Assembly: GCA_018060905.1 (NCBI GenBank)
Contig: JAGOVD010000002.1
Location: 1 to 24,133, forward strand
Length of the DNA stretch: 24,133 bases
Source: Minisyncoccota bacterium
Lineage (GTDB): Bacteria; Patescibacteriota; Minisyncoccia; Phycocordibacterales; UBA9973
Direction of reading: 5' to 3'
In this document: one piece after another, positions 14,182 to 20,951 of the stretch
Position numbering within the stretch: the stretch's first letter is position 1
How the letters are laid out: each line of letters begins with the position of its first letter
Made by a program: the position numbers and the translations under genes
The notes under the pieces: generated by a model
The model's database searches: none
Told to the model about the DNA's origin: nothing
Seen by the model: only the letters and a program-made list of their open reading frames with translations

Positions 14182-15543
14182 TTAACGCCTCGAAACACCA
14201 TATTGTTGGAGATAGTCAATATCAGCCTGAATCGCCCGAGCGAGTGCCATAACAGAGTTGCCGTAGAAACTATTTGCTGGAGCCTTTCCATCACAAGCAC
14301 GCCCTGAATAATATCGACATGCAGCATTGCGCTCATTTGCCTCTCCGCCTGTTGCTCCACGAGCCTTGAGGTAGATCGATGACGCAAAGATTGCATCGCG
14401 TGCGCGCCATGGGTTAGGACTCATACCAATCGCAGATTGAATTTGAGCAGAGACGCTTTCCCATGTAGAAGGGATAAACTGTGCCGGCCCCATAGCTCCT
14501 CCCCATCCGATATTTCCGATACGACATGATACAGGTGTAGTATTGGGATCCATACCAAGTGCTTTCGTAATACGGAGAAAGGCTGGTTGATCTCGGGTTG
14601 GATGCATAACTGCAGTCCAGCTCTTTGCAGGAGGATCCCCTGCGCGATTACAGGTTCCCACGTTTGCACCGAGATTGGTTTCCTGCGTGAGGACAGCAAG
14701 CACGAGCGCTGGACGCACTCCGGTCACTTTGGAGGCTTCGACTGCATAGGCATAGGCATCTTTGAACGGGATTGCCTTGGTTGCACCTCCCGCGAAACTA
14801 AAGAGCTTGCTCTGGATTGCTGCAACCTTTTTCTGCTGTTCCGCGACAAGCGTTGCTTGTTTTTGCTCCTCAGTCTTACTAGAGCTCAACAGTGTCTGTG
14901 CTTGTTTTTGAGAAACAGCGAGTTTACCCTTTTCACTCTCGAGTGCGCTTTTTGCATCGAGTGCCTGAAACTGTTTATCTTTGAGTTTCTCACGCTCTGT
15001 CTCAGTCAGTGACTTGATCTTTTTTACATTATTGACTGATGTATAGAGCGATTGCTTCACCGCAAAGAAATCATCGAGATCCTGATAAAAGTTGGTAACT
15101 GAATTAGCACTCAAGAGCACATACGTCGCACCCTTTTGATCAAGCTCATGTGTACGTTTGATGAGCTGAGCCATAGAATCCCGTTCGCGGGTGAGCTCAC
15201 TCTCGAGCGAAGTAATCGCTTGCTCTTTTTTGCCGATTTCCTGACTTAGTTTCCCAATGGTTGAGATTTGAGAACTGATTTTTGACTGCGTCTTGCTGAT
15301 TTGAGAAACGAGCGCGTTGACATCTTTTTGGAGGACGCCACTTTTTGCTTTTTGTGTACTAAGTTGTGCTTGGAGCTTCGCAAGTGTTGCTGATTCGGTT
15401 GCAAAATCTGCACATGCCTGTCTGATCTCATCCGAAGTCGGGTTTGCACACACTGCCGGTGTCTGTGCATGCATAACGGTTACTGCGGAACCGAAAATAA
15501 TCAGAGCCAGCGCGAGAAATATCGATATTTTTTTCTTCATCAT
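14182..15543 (-). CDS. Secreted coiled-coil protein with lytic transglycosylase domain
   Basis: A 453-residue exported peptidoglycan enzyme. A signal peptide (about 1-26, ending MHAQ) is followed by a long coiled coil (about 42-245) of the EnvC/PcsB type, including YVLLSANSVTNFYQDLDD (141-158). The C-terminal domain (about 258-440) is MltB/SLT-like. Glu288 in LTQETNLG is the likely catalytic acid, and GAMGPAQFIPSTW (349-361) is the substrate-binding signature. Cysteines in GTCNR, VSCRIG, AACRY and RACDG suggest disulfides. The combination of an EnvC-like coiled coil with a lytic transglycosylase instead of an M23 peptidase implies a directly active septal or wall-remodelling enzyme. TATACT lies 13 nt upstream. 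A second Met at 15540 is an equally possible start. Confidence 0.92.
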   Translation of the reverse strand: MMKKKISIFLALALIIFGSAVTVMHAQTPAVCANPTSDEIRQACADFATESATLAKLQAQLSTQKAKSGVLQKDVNALVSQISKTQSKISSQISTIGKLSQEIGKKEQAITSLESELTRERDSMAQLIKRTHELDQKGATYVLLSANSVTNFYQDLDDFFAVKQSLYTSVNNVKKIKSLTETEREKLKDKQFQALDAKSALESEKGKLAVSQKQAQTLLSSSKTEEQKQATLVAEQQKKVAAIQSKLFSFAGGATKAIPFKDAYAYAVEASKVTGVRPALVLAVLTQETNLGANVGTCNRAGDPPAKSWTAVMHPTRDQPAFLRITKALGMDPNTTPVSCRIGNIGWGGAMGPAQFIPSTWESVSAQIQSAIGMSPNPWRARDAIFASSIYLKARGATGGEANERNAACRYYSGRACDGKAPANSFYGNSVMALARAIQADIDYLQQYGVSRR

Positions 15544-15556
15544 AGGTAAGACTCTC

Positions 15557-15562
15557 AGTATA
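15557..15562 (-). promoter_or_regulatory. -10 box TATACT for the transglycosylase gene
   Basis: TGG-extended TATACT lies 13 nt before the ATG at 15543 (16 nt before the second Met codon). Confidence 0.5.
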
Positions 15563-15585
15563 CCAAACTATTACCCGAGAATGAC

Positions 15586-15612
15586 TTGACCTCACCGCGA
15601 TGGTGAGGTCAA
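15586..15612. repeat. Perfect 11-bp inverted repeat (hairpin) between bL25 and transglycosylase genes
   Basis: TTGACCTCACC (15586-15596) and GGTGAGGTCAA (15602-15612) pair perfectly around a 5-nt loop. The T-rich tract (ATTTGTTTTTATT) follows on the plus strand, although both neighbouring genes are on the minus strand. As a minus-strand terminator for bL25 it lacks a U tract. Confidence 0.8.
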
Positions 15613-15642
15613 ATTTGTTTTTATTAGATACTGCGCAAGGAG

Positions 15643-16281
15643 TTATTCTGCTGCAGGAGCTTCGTCGTCTTCTTTCTTGCCTTTCTTTTCTACTTCGATA
15701 GCATCGAGATCGATTGGAGCCGCTTCTTCTTCCTTTTCTTCTTTGAAAGCAGCGATGAGGGCAATGACTTCTTCACCATCAGTGATCATTGTGACCCCCT
15801 TTGGAAGGACGATGTCTTTGACGTGAATCTGAGCGTCGAGTGATGCGAGTGGTGTCACGTCGATTTCGAAGTTTTGTGGCATATCATTTGGCAATGCGCG
15901 TACTTCAACTTCATGGAGAACTTTGACGAGTGTTCCAATGTTGCCCTTTTCTGCATCAGCAAGACCAGTGAATTCGATTGGAACAGCCACTTCGATTTCC
16001 TTTTTCATATCGATGACGAGAAAGTCGATGTGTGTTGGAGCATTGGTGATCGGATCATACTGCATGTCGTGGATGAGGGTTGTGACCTTTTCACCGCCAA
16101 AATCAAGTGCGACTGCTGCGGTTTCCCCTGCTTCTTTCCATACCTTTACGAATTCTCGCATTGGGACCGATATAGATACCGCTTCTTTGCCTGTACCGTA
16201 GTAGACGGCTGGGATATTGTCTGCAGCTCGTACAGCCGCAGGGCTCTCGTTTGTTCTCTTGGTTGCAGCTAATGTAATCAT
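15643..16281 (-). CDS. rplY: Ribosomal protein bL25 (CTC/TL5 type)
   Basis: A 212-residue 5S rRNA-binding protein with two domains, as in Thermus TL5 and Bacillus Ctc. The N-terminal L25 domain (about 1-90) contains VPAVYYGTGKE-like sequence (IPAVYYGTGKEA) and DMQYDPITNAPTHIDF. The C-terminal TL5 domain (about 95-180) contains VKVLHEVEVRALPNDMPQNF and LPKGVTMITD. A Glu/Asp/Lys-rich disordered tail ends the protein. The ATG at 16281 (MITLAATKR) is chosen because TATAGT (16296-16291) ends 9 nt before it, and because bL25 proteins start close to this motif. An upstream in-frame ATG at 16299 would precede the promoter box. It is divergent from the biosynthetic island at 16.3 kb. Confidence 0.93.
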   Translation of the reverse strand: MITLAATKRTNESPAAVRAADNIPAVYYGTGKEAVSISVPMREFVKVWKEAGETAAVALDFGGEKVTTLIHDMQYDPITNAPTHIDFLVIDMKKEIEVAVPIEFTGLADAEKGNIGTLVKVLHEVEVRALPNDMPQNFEIDVTPLASLDAQIHVKDIVLPKGVTMITDGEEVIALIAAFKEEKEEEAAPIDLDAIEVEKKGKKEDDEAPAAE

Positions 16282-16290
16282 AGTTGGGAT

Positions 16291-16296
16291 ACTATA
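16291..16296 (-). promoter_or_regulatory. -10 box TATAGT for bL25
   Basis: TATAGT ends 9 nt before the ATG at 16281, the same geometry as before the ABC-F and pseudouridine synthase genes. Confidence 0.5.
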
Positions 16297-16330
16297 CACA
16301 ATAAGTGGATATTTGTAAAATATCGCAAAC

Positions 16331-16359
16331 TAGACAAAAATCATGAATAATTGTATAGT
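16331..16359 (+). promoter_or_regulatory. Promoter TAGACA-N17-TATAGT for the OleA-like gene
   Basis: -35 TAGACA (16331-16336) and -10 TATAGT (16354-16359) at 17-nt spacing. The predicted start near 16366 lies after the ATG at 16343, so translation must begin at ATG 16394, leaving a leader of about 28 nt. Confidence 0.6.
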
Positions 16360-16393
16360 TTCGAAAATTTCAATCATTTCTAAAACTCAGCAC

Positions 16394-17410
16394 ATGAAAA
16401 ATAAAGACGTAATCGCAGGAATTTCTGGTGTAGCCTATTATCTCCCGCAGTTGGTCAAGACTAGTGCAGAGATAGAAGAATTAATCAATGTTCATTTAAA
16501 ACCAGCTATAACACCTGGAAGTATCGAACGAATGACAGGAATTATCAAAAGACATGTTTCTGGTGAAGATGAGTACAACTCAACACTTGCCATAGCAGCA
16601 TGCCGCATTCTATTTGAAAAAGAAAAAATCGATCCAAATGAAATTAATTTACTGATTTTTGCCGCAACAGGCCAAGACATTCTTGAACCAGCAACGGCAC
16701 ATATCGTGCAAGCCGAAATTGGTACACATTGTCCTGTAATAGATATCACTAATGCATGCAACAGCTTTCTCAATGCACTTGAGGTAGCGACGGCATTTAT
16801 TGAAACGGGTAGATACAAATCTATTTTGATTGCCACAGGAGAAGTGCCAAGCAAGGCTGCAAAATACCACATAGAAAGCAGACATTTCCTGAATCAGTAT
16901 CTTCCTGGATACACCTTTGGTGATGCAGGAACTGCCGTATTGGTGGATACGAATGCAAAGATTTGCTCTATCAAGAATTCTTATTTTTTTGCCGAAAGTA
17001 GTAACTGGGACGTAGCAATGTTCCCTGGGGGTGGCTCACGATTTATGAATGAGCGAGATGCATATTTTTTCTCGGGCGATGCAACAGTACTTATGGAACC
17101 ATTCTTTGCTCATACAAAAAGACTGCTTACAGCTTTTTTAAAGCAAAATGACATCACCATAGATGATATCGATCATGTCTTTGTTCACCAAGTTGCTGAA
17201 TTATTTTTAGATAGAATGTGTAATGAATTGCAGATTCTAAGATCAAGAATTCAGATTACTATCAAAGAACATGGCAATGTCGCAGCTGCGAGTATGCCCC
17301 TTGCGCTTGATCTATGTCTACAAAACAATCCCCCACTAAAAGGATCACTCGGACTCTTTATAGGTCTTGCAGGAGGAGTGAGTATTGGTTTTACATTAGT
17401 AAGGTTTTAA
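16394..17410 (+). CDS. FabH/OleA-type ketoacyl synthase (thiolase fold)
   Basis: A 338-residue thiolase-superfamily condensing enzyme. The triad is present: Cys122 in DITNACNSF, His265 in VFVHQVA and Asn295 in EHGNVAAAS, with a C-terminal GLAGGVSIGF. Two features favour OleA (head-to-head Claisen condensation of two acyl thioesters) over FabH. First, DILEPATA places Glu98 where OleA has its catalytic Glu of the neighbouring subunit in a LEPSTA-like stretch, whereas FabH has a hydrophobic FPS-type sequence. Second, length equals that of Xanthomonas OleA (338, from memory). The NAC-F-N-EVA stretch also matches OleA. The start at 16394 is set by the promoter and by MKNKDVIAGISGVAYYLP aligning with family N-termini. 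It is followed by a terminator, then the ligase and dehydrogenase genes. FabH-like or HMG-CoA-synthase-like roles remain possible. Confidence 0.85.
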   Translation: MKNKDVIAGISGVAYYLPQLVKTSAEIEELINVHLKPAITPGSIERMTGIIKRHVSGEDEYNSTLAIAACRILFEKEKIDPNEINLLIFAATGQDILEPATAHIVQAEIGTHCPVIDITNACNSFLNALEVATAFIETGRYKSILIATGEVPSKAAKYHIESRHFLNQYLPGYTFGDAGTAVLVDTNAKICSIKNSYFFAESSNWDVAMFPGGGSRFMNERDAYFFSGDATVLMEPFFAHTKRLLTAFLKQNDITIDDIDHVFVHQVAELFLDRMCNELQILRSRIQITIKEHGNVAAASMPLALDLCLQNNPPLKGSLGLFIGLAGGVSIGFTLVRF

Positions 17411-17425
17411 TTAATTTAAAGATAG

Positions 17426-17451
17426 GCCCGCATAGTATTGCGGGCTTTTTT
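17426..17451 (+). terminator. Intrinsic terminator between the OleA-like and ligase genes
   Basis: GCCCGC (17426-17431), 8-nt loop and GCGGGC (17440-17445) are followed by six T. A strong GC-only stem in an AT-rich region, 15 nt after the stop codon. Confidence 0.88.
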
Positions 17452-17477
17452 GTACCTTGCATTATTCATTAAAATCG

Positions 17478-17490
17478 TATTCTATATAAT
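17478..17490 (+). promoter_or_regulatory. -10 region for the ligase-dehydrogenase operon
   Basis: TATTCT (17478-17483) ends 9 nt before the ATG at 17493, and a perfect TATAAT (17485-17490) ends only 2 nt before it. The first has the geometry usual in this window; the second would place the start inside the gene. No clear -35 is seen. Confidence 0.4.
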
Positions 17491-17492
17491 CT

Positions 17493-19025
17493 ATGGACGT
17501 AACTCTCTATAAAAATCCTATTCTCATAAACCTCAAAAATGTTCTCACCTCACCCCCTTCCAAGGAGTTATTAACTGACTACAGAGGCCGGGGTTTAACC
17601 TCCGAGCAGATCATCGATTCGATCGAAAAAATCGCGATCACGTTATCAATGCAGGGTATTCAAAAAGATGATCGAGTAGTTTTTCTCGCTCAACCCTCCA
17701 TTGAATCTATTTTGTACTTCTTTGCACTCATAAGAGTTGGGGCATGTATTGTCCTTGCTGATCCAGAAATGGGTCAGGCGAATTTTATTGATAGGGTTAC
17801 TTTCTCCAAAGCACGTTGGGTACTGCAAGACTCAATCTTAGAGAAAGTGGAAAAATATTCATTTGTAAAACCACTACTACGATTCCTTAAGATTTGGTTC
17901 CCTGAACATTTGCCGATATCAAATGATAAAAGAATAACAATAGAAAAATTACAAACTATCCTTGCAAAAGATATTTCAAAATATGTTATTAATGAAAAAT
18001 CAGTTAATGAAGATGGCGATCTTGCAATCATATTTACTTCTGGTACTACTGGCACGCCTAAAGGAGTTGTACATTCGTACAACTCACTGTATGCGGGTAT
18101 CAAACTCATTATCTCTAAAATACCAATCGATAGCTCTGACTATGTATACGCATCACAATTATATTTCTTATTGATTGCTCTCAATATTCCTGCAAAAGTA
18201 TACGTTCCAAAATCAAAAGCATTTACTGCCAAAAATTTTATTACTATAGTAAAAAGACAAAACATCACCAGTACTTTTCTATTGCCATATGAAGGACAAA
18301 AAATTTACACCCTCTGTTCTTCAAAAAAAGAAATGCTTCCTGAATCGCTTCGCACGGTGCTTTTTGGCTCTGCGCCTGTAACAAAGGGCTTTCTTTCTCG
18401 ATTCAAAACAATTACCCCTGAACAAGTGAAAGTGTTTGGTGTGTACGGTGCAACTGAGATGCTTATCATTTCAACAGTTCTTATGGAAGATAAATTGGCA
18501 TATACTGGCGATGGCGATTTTCTCGGGACACCACTACCTGCTGTAAAAGTACAAATATCTGATGAGCATGAGATGTTAATTGCTGGACCACAAATGTACA
18601 CTCACTATCTTGGTGACAGCAAGGCTGAGTTCTTCTTTTCTGGAGATCTCGGTACAGTCAATGAGAATGGAAGTATTGTTATGCTTGGAAGAAAAAAAGA
18701 TATGATAATACGCAAAGGATATAACCTTTATCCTGGAATATTTGAAAGTACTATTAGTAAAATTCCCGGTATTCAAGAATGCGCCATTGTCGGCCAATAT
18801 GACGATGCTACTGAAGATGAGAAAGTTATACTTTTTATAGTTAAAGAAACAAATTCCACTATTTCACAATCCGATATTGAAACCAGATTAAGAAATGGCC
18901 AATATTCTATAGACGCACAAGCATTCCCTGATGCTATTATATTTATTAATGAGCTTCCTCGATCGGGACGAAGTAAGAAGGTGTCTAAAGCGGAACTACG
19001 TAAGAATATAACCACCACTGTATGA
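17493..19025 (+). CDS. Acyl-AMP ligase family enzyme, OleC-like candidate
   Basis: A 510-residue ANL-superfamily adenylate-forming enzyme. The ATP-binding P-loop is FTSGTTGTPKG (181-191), followed by YGATE (318-322), SGD (383-385) and the hinge region GRKKDMIIRKGYNLYP (399-414). A C-terminal Lys495 in LPRSGRSKK sits in the place of the catalytic Lys. Family members activate carboxylates as acyl-AMP and pass them to CoA or ACP. OleC members use a beta-hydroxy acid and close a beta-lactone. Genomic position between an OleA-like and an OleD-like enzyme favours the OleC role. An acyl-CoA or acyl-ACP ligase feeding the OleA-like enzyme is the main alternative. The TGA stop overlaps the next start by 4 nt (ATGA), implying coupled translation. 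Confidence 0.88.
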   Translation: MDVTLYKNPILINLKNVLTSPPSKELLTDYRGRGLTSEQIIDSIEKIAITLSMQGIQKDDRVVFLAQPSIESILYFFALIRVGACIVLADPEMGQANFIDRVTFSKARWVLQDSILEKVEKYSFVKPLLRFLKIWFPEHLPISNDKRITIEKLQTILAKDISKYVINEKSVNEDGDLAIIFTSGTTGTPKGVVHSYNSLYAGIKLIISKIPIDSSDYVYASQLYFLLIALNIPAKVYVPKSKAFTAKNFITIVKRQNITSTFLLPYEGQKIYTLCSSKKEMLPESLRTVLFGSAPVTKGFLSRFKTITPEQVKVFGVYGATEMLIISTVLMEDKLAYTGDGDFLGTPLPAVKVQISDEHEMLIAGPQMYTHYLGDSKAEFFFSGDLGTVNENGSIVMLGRKKDMIIRKGYNLYPGIFESTISKIPGIQECAIVGQYDDATEDEKVILFIVKETNSTISQSDIETRLRNGQYSIDAQAFPDAIIFINELPRSGRSKKVSKAELRKNITTTV

Positions 19026-19939
19026 AAAAAATCGCACTAACAGGGGCAACCGGTTTTGTGGGTAATTTTGTAGCAAACTATCTTGAGTCCCAAGGATACG
19101 AAGTTTATCGCTTCGGTAGAAAGAATAGAGAAGGAGTTATTCAATGGGATATTAGATCTGGTGTGTATAAAAACGATATCCCTTTTGACGCAGTAGTACA
19201 TTGCGCTGCAAACGTAAGCGATTGGTCTTCTTATCAGGCTGCCTATAATACAAATGTGATTGGTACCAAAAATGTATTAAAATCATTTTCTCCCTCCCCG
19301 CTATTTATCTATATAAGCTCTGCAAGTGTATACAGCCCGTTCTGTAAAGATGTAGTTATAACCGAAGAAAGTTGTGTGGGTGGAGCTGGGCTAAACTATT
19401 ACGCCAGAACCAAATTACTTGGCGAACAAGAAGTTATCAACTCAAACATTAGATCTAAGGTTATTCTCCGACCACATATTATCTATGGCCCCGGCGATAC
19501 CACGATTGGTCCAAGGCTCAAAAGCGCTATACGACAGAATCGATTTATAATCCCAGGAAATGGGGAAAATCACATATCATTCACTCACGTTGAAAATCTT
19601 GCACAAGCGATATGGCAATCGATCCTACGTTCAAAGACAGGAAATTCCATCTATAATATTACTGACAAAGAATCACCGATTTTTAACGATGCTATCCAAT
19701 CTTTCAAACGATTGAATGACCTTAGCTTCAAAGAGGTCTATGTCCCGAAGCCTATTAGTTTCGCTATTGGATATGTTCTTCAATCTATATATCTATTATT
19801 CAAAATCCAGAAAGCTCCACCTCTAACACCGTACATAGTGCAACAGATGACAAGTGACCATATTCTTGATATTTCGAAAGCAATATCAGAGCTTGGGTAT
19901 TCCCCAAACAAAAAATACTCTACAGACTTTTATATATAA
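19022..19939 (+). CDS. Extended short-chain dehydrogenase (epimerase / OleD / 3beta-HSD type)
   Basis: A 305-residue NAD(P)-dependent Rossmann enzyme. The N-terminal dinucleotide motif is TGATGFVG (7-14), with HCAANVSDW at 60-68, the Ser region YISSASVY at 97-104 and the catalytic YxxxK as Tyr127-Lys131 in YYARTK. RPHIIYGPGD is the extended-family substrate-side block. In the OleABCD pathway OleD reduces the 2-alkyl-3-keto acid made by OleA to the beta-hydroxy acid that OleC uses, and it belongs to this same extended SDR branch. The ATG overlaps the ligase stop, so the two are made together. Without the neighbours it would be annotated simply as an NAD-dependent epimerase/dehydratase. The start is unambiguous. 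Confidence 0.87.
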   Translation: MKKIALTGATGFVGNFVANYLESQGYEVYRFGRKNREGVIQWDIRSGVYKNDIPFDAVVHCAANVSDWSSYQAAYNTNVIGTKNVLKSFSPSPLFIYISSASVYSPFCKDVVITEESCVGGAGLNYYARTKLLGEQEVINSNIRSKVILRPHIIYGPGDTTIGPRLKSAIRQNRFIIPGNGENHISFTHVENLAQAIWQSILRSKTGNSIYNITDKESPIFNDAIQSFKRLNDLSFKEVYVPKPISFAIGYVLQSIYLLFKIQKAPPLTPYIVQQMTSDHILDISKAISELGYSPNKKYSTDFYI

Positions 19940-19969
19940 AAACTCCTCCTACCAAATAGTAGGAGGAGT
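19937..19969 (-). terminator. Terminator for the AurF-like gene
   Basis: GTAGGAGGAGT and ACTCCTCCTAC (19959-19969 with 19942-19952) form an 11-bp stem with a 6-nt loop. On the minus strand a TTTTTATATA tract follows, so it serves the minus-strand gene. On the plus strand no T run follows. Confidence 0.75.
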
Positions 19970-19977
19970 ACTCTCTG

Positions 19978-20877
19978 TTAAATCTTAGCCTCCAATAATT
20001 TCCGCCAAAAGAACTTTGTAAACCAATTTAAACCCTTAAATGAATTTGTGAACTCTAAGGCCCTACCTAAACATTCCTGTCCAAATTTTTCCCGTAATCC
20101 TTTGTACGCTGCCGTATAGTACTTTCCAGGATCTACTCCTATCTTTTTAAATATTTCCTTGCGGACATACATAGTCCTCATGAAATATATATTGAGACAA
20201 ATGACAATACTGTAAATCGATCTTCTGATCAACCCCGCCTTTCTTGTATATCGCTCCAATAACATTTCAGTGAAATGAATATGTCTTCCCTCCTCAATAT
20301 TGTGTAATTGAGAAATCCTAGCAAGAATCGGATATATATCTTTTCCTTGTCTAATAGCAGTTCCGTACACATCAGTTACCAGTTCAATCGCTAGTACTGA
20401 CATGAACATCATATCTGCGGGCAAAAATTTGGTAGCAAATGATGCAGCTATTCTATGGATCAATCTGGGCGGGAGCGGTTTTACTTGCAACTTCTCAACT
20501 ACCCTTGAAAACATCTGTTGATGACGACATTCTTCGTAGGCTTCGATTAGTAAATATCGATACTCGGGAGATGTATTATCTTTGATCGTAACAAGGTGTC
20601 GAAAGAAGAATAGACATGCCAACCCCTCAGACCACGCATATGAGTACATCACCTGTGCAATTTCTGCCCTGGCTAATTCTCTCTGTTGATCATAGGTTAG
20701 CGTTTCAAATAACGTATGGCCATATAGAGAAAGTAAAACCTTTGGCATTAATTCATGATGTGGTTCGAGTACAGTATCCCAGGGAATAAAGGATTCAGGT
20801 AATAGCGGGTTTTGTTTACTGATTTTTATAAGCCGTTCGACTTTTTCATTGAACAATTCATCATTCTGATATTTCAT
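19978..20877 (-). CDS. AurF-type non-heme diiron oxygenase
   Basis: A 299-residue all-helical protein of the AurF (p-aminobenzoate N-oxygenase) family of ferritin-like diiron enzymes. All seven expected iron ligands can be placed: Glu84 (WSEG), Glu116 and His119 (YEECRHQQMF), Glu165 (LAIELV), His192, Glu196 and His199 (HNIEEGRH). The spacing of 3 in the first pair and of 4 then 3 in the last set equals that of AurF. AurF-like enzymes use O2 to oxidise amines, or in other members to hydroxylate or desaturate substrates. The gene is convergent with the dehydrogenase gene, has its own terminator, and is as AT-rich as the ligase and dehydrogenase genes. A role in modifying their product is an inference from position. 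Residues 217-240 are hydrophobic and may touch the membrane. Confidence 0.85.
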   Translation of the reverse strand: MKYQNDELFNEKVERLIKISKQNPLLPESFIPWDTVLEPHHELMPKVLLSLYGHTLFETLTYDQQRELARAEIAQVMYSYAWSEGLACLFFFRHLVTIKDNTSPEYRYLLIEAYEECRHQQMFSRVVEKLQVKPLPPRLIHRIAASFATKFLPADMMFMSVLAIELVTDVYGTAIRQGKDIYPILARISQLHNIEEGRHIHFTEMLLERYTRKAGLIRRSIYSIVICLNIYFMRTMYVRKEIFKKIGVDPGKYYTAAYKGLREKFGQECLGRALEFTNSFKGLNWFTKFFWRKLLEAKI

Positions 20878-20951
20878 TGTAAATAAGGTTTATTTGTCTA
20901 ATTTAAACCACATACATGAAATTTATGCAAACTAAAGAGTAGTATATGAGA

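Noticed and set aside
16343..16393. Longer start of the OleA-like protein at ATG 16343
   Set aside because: The predicted promoter -10 (16354-16359) lies downstream of this ATG, and the extra 17 residues match no family N-terminus.
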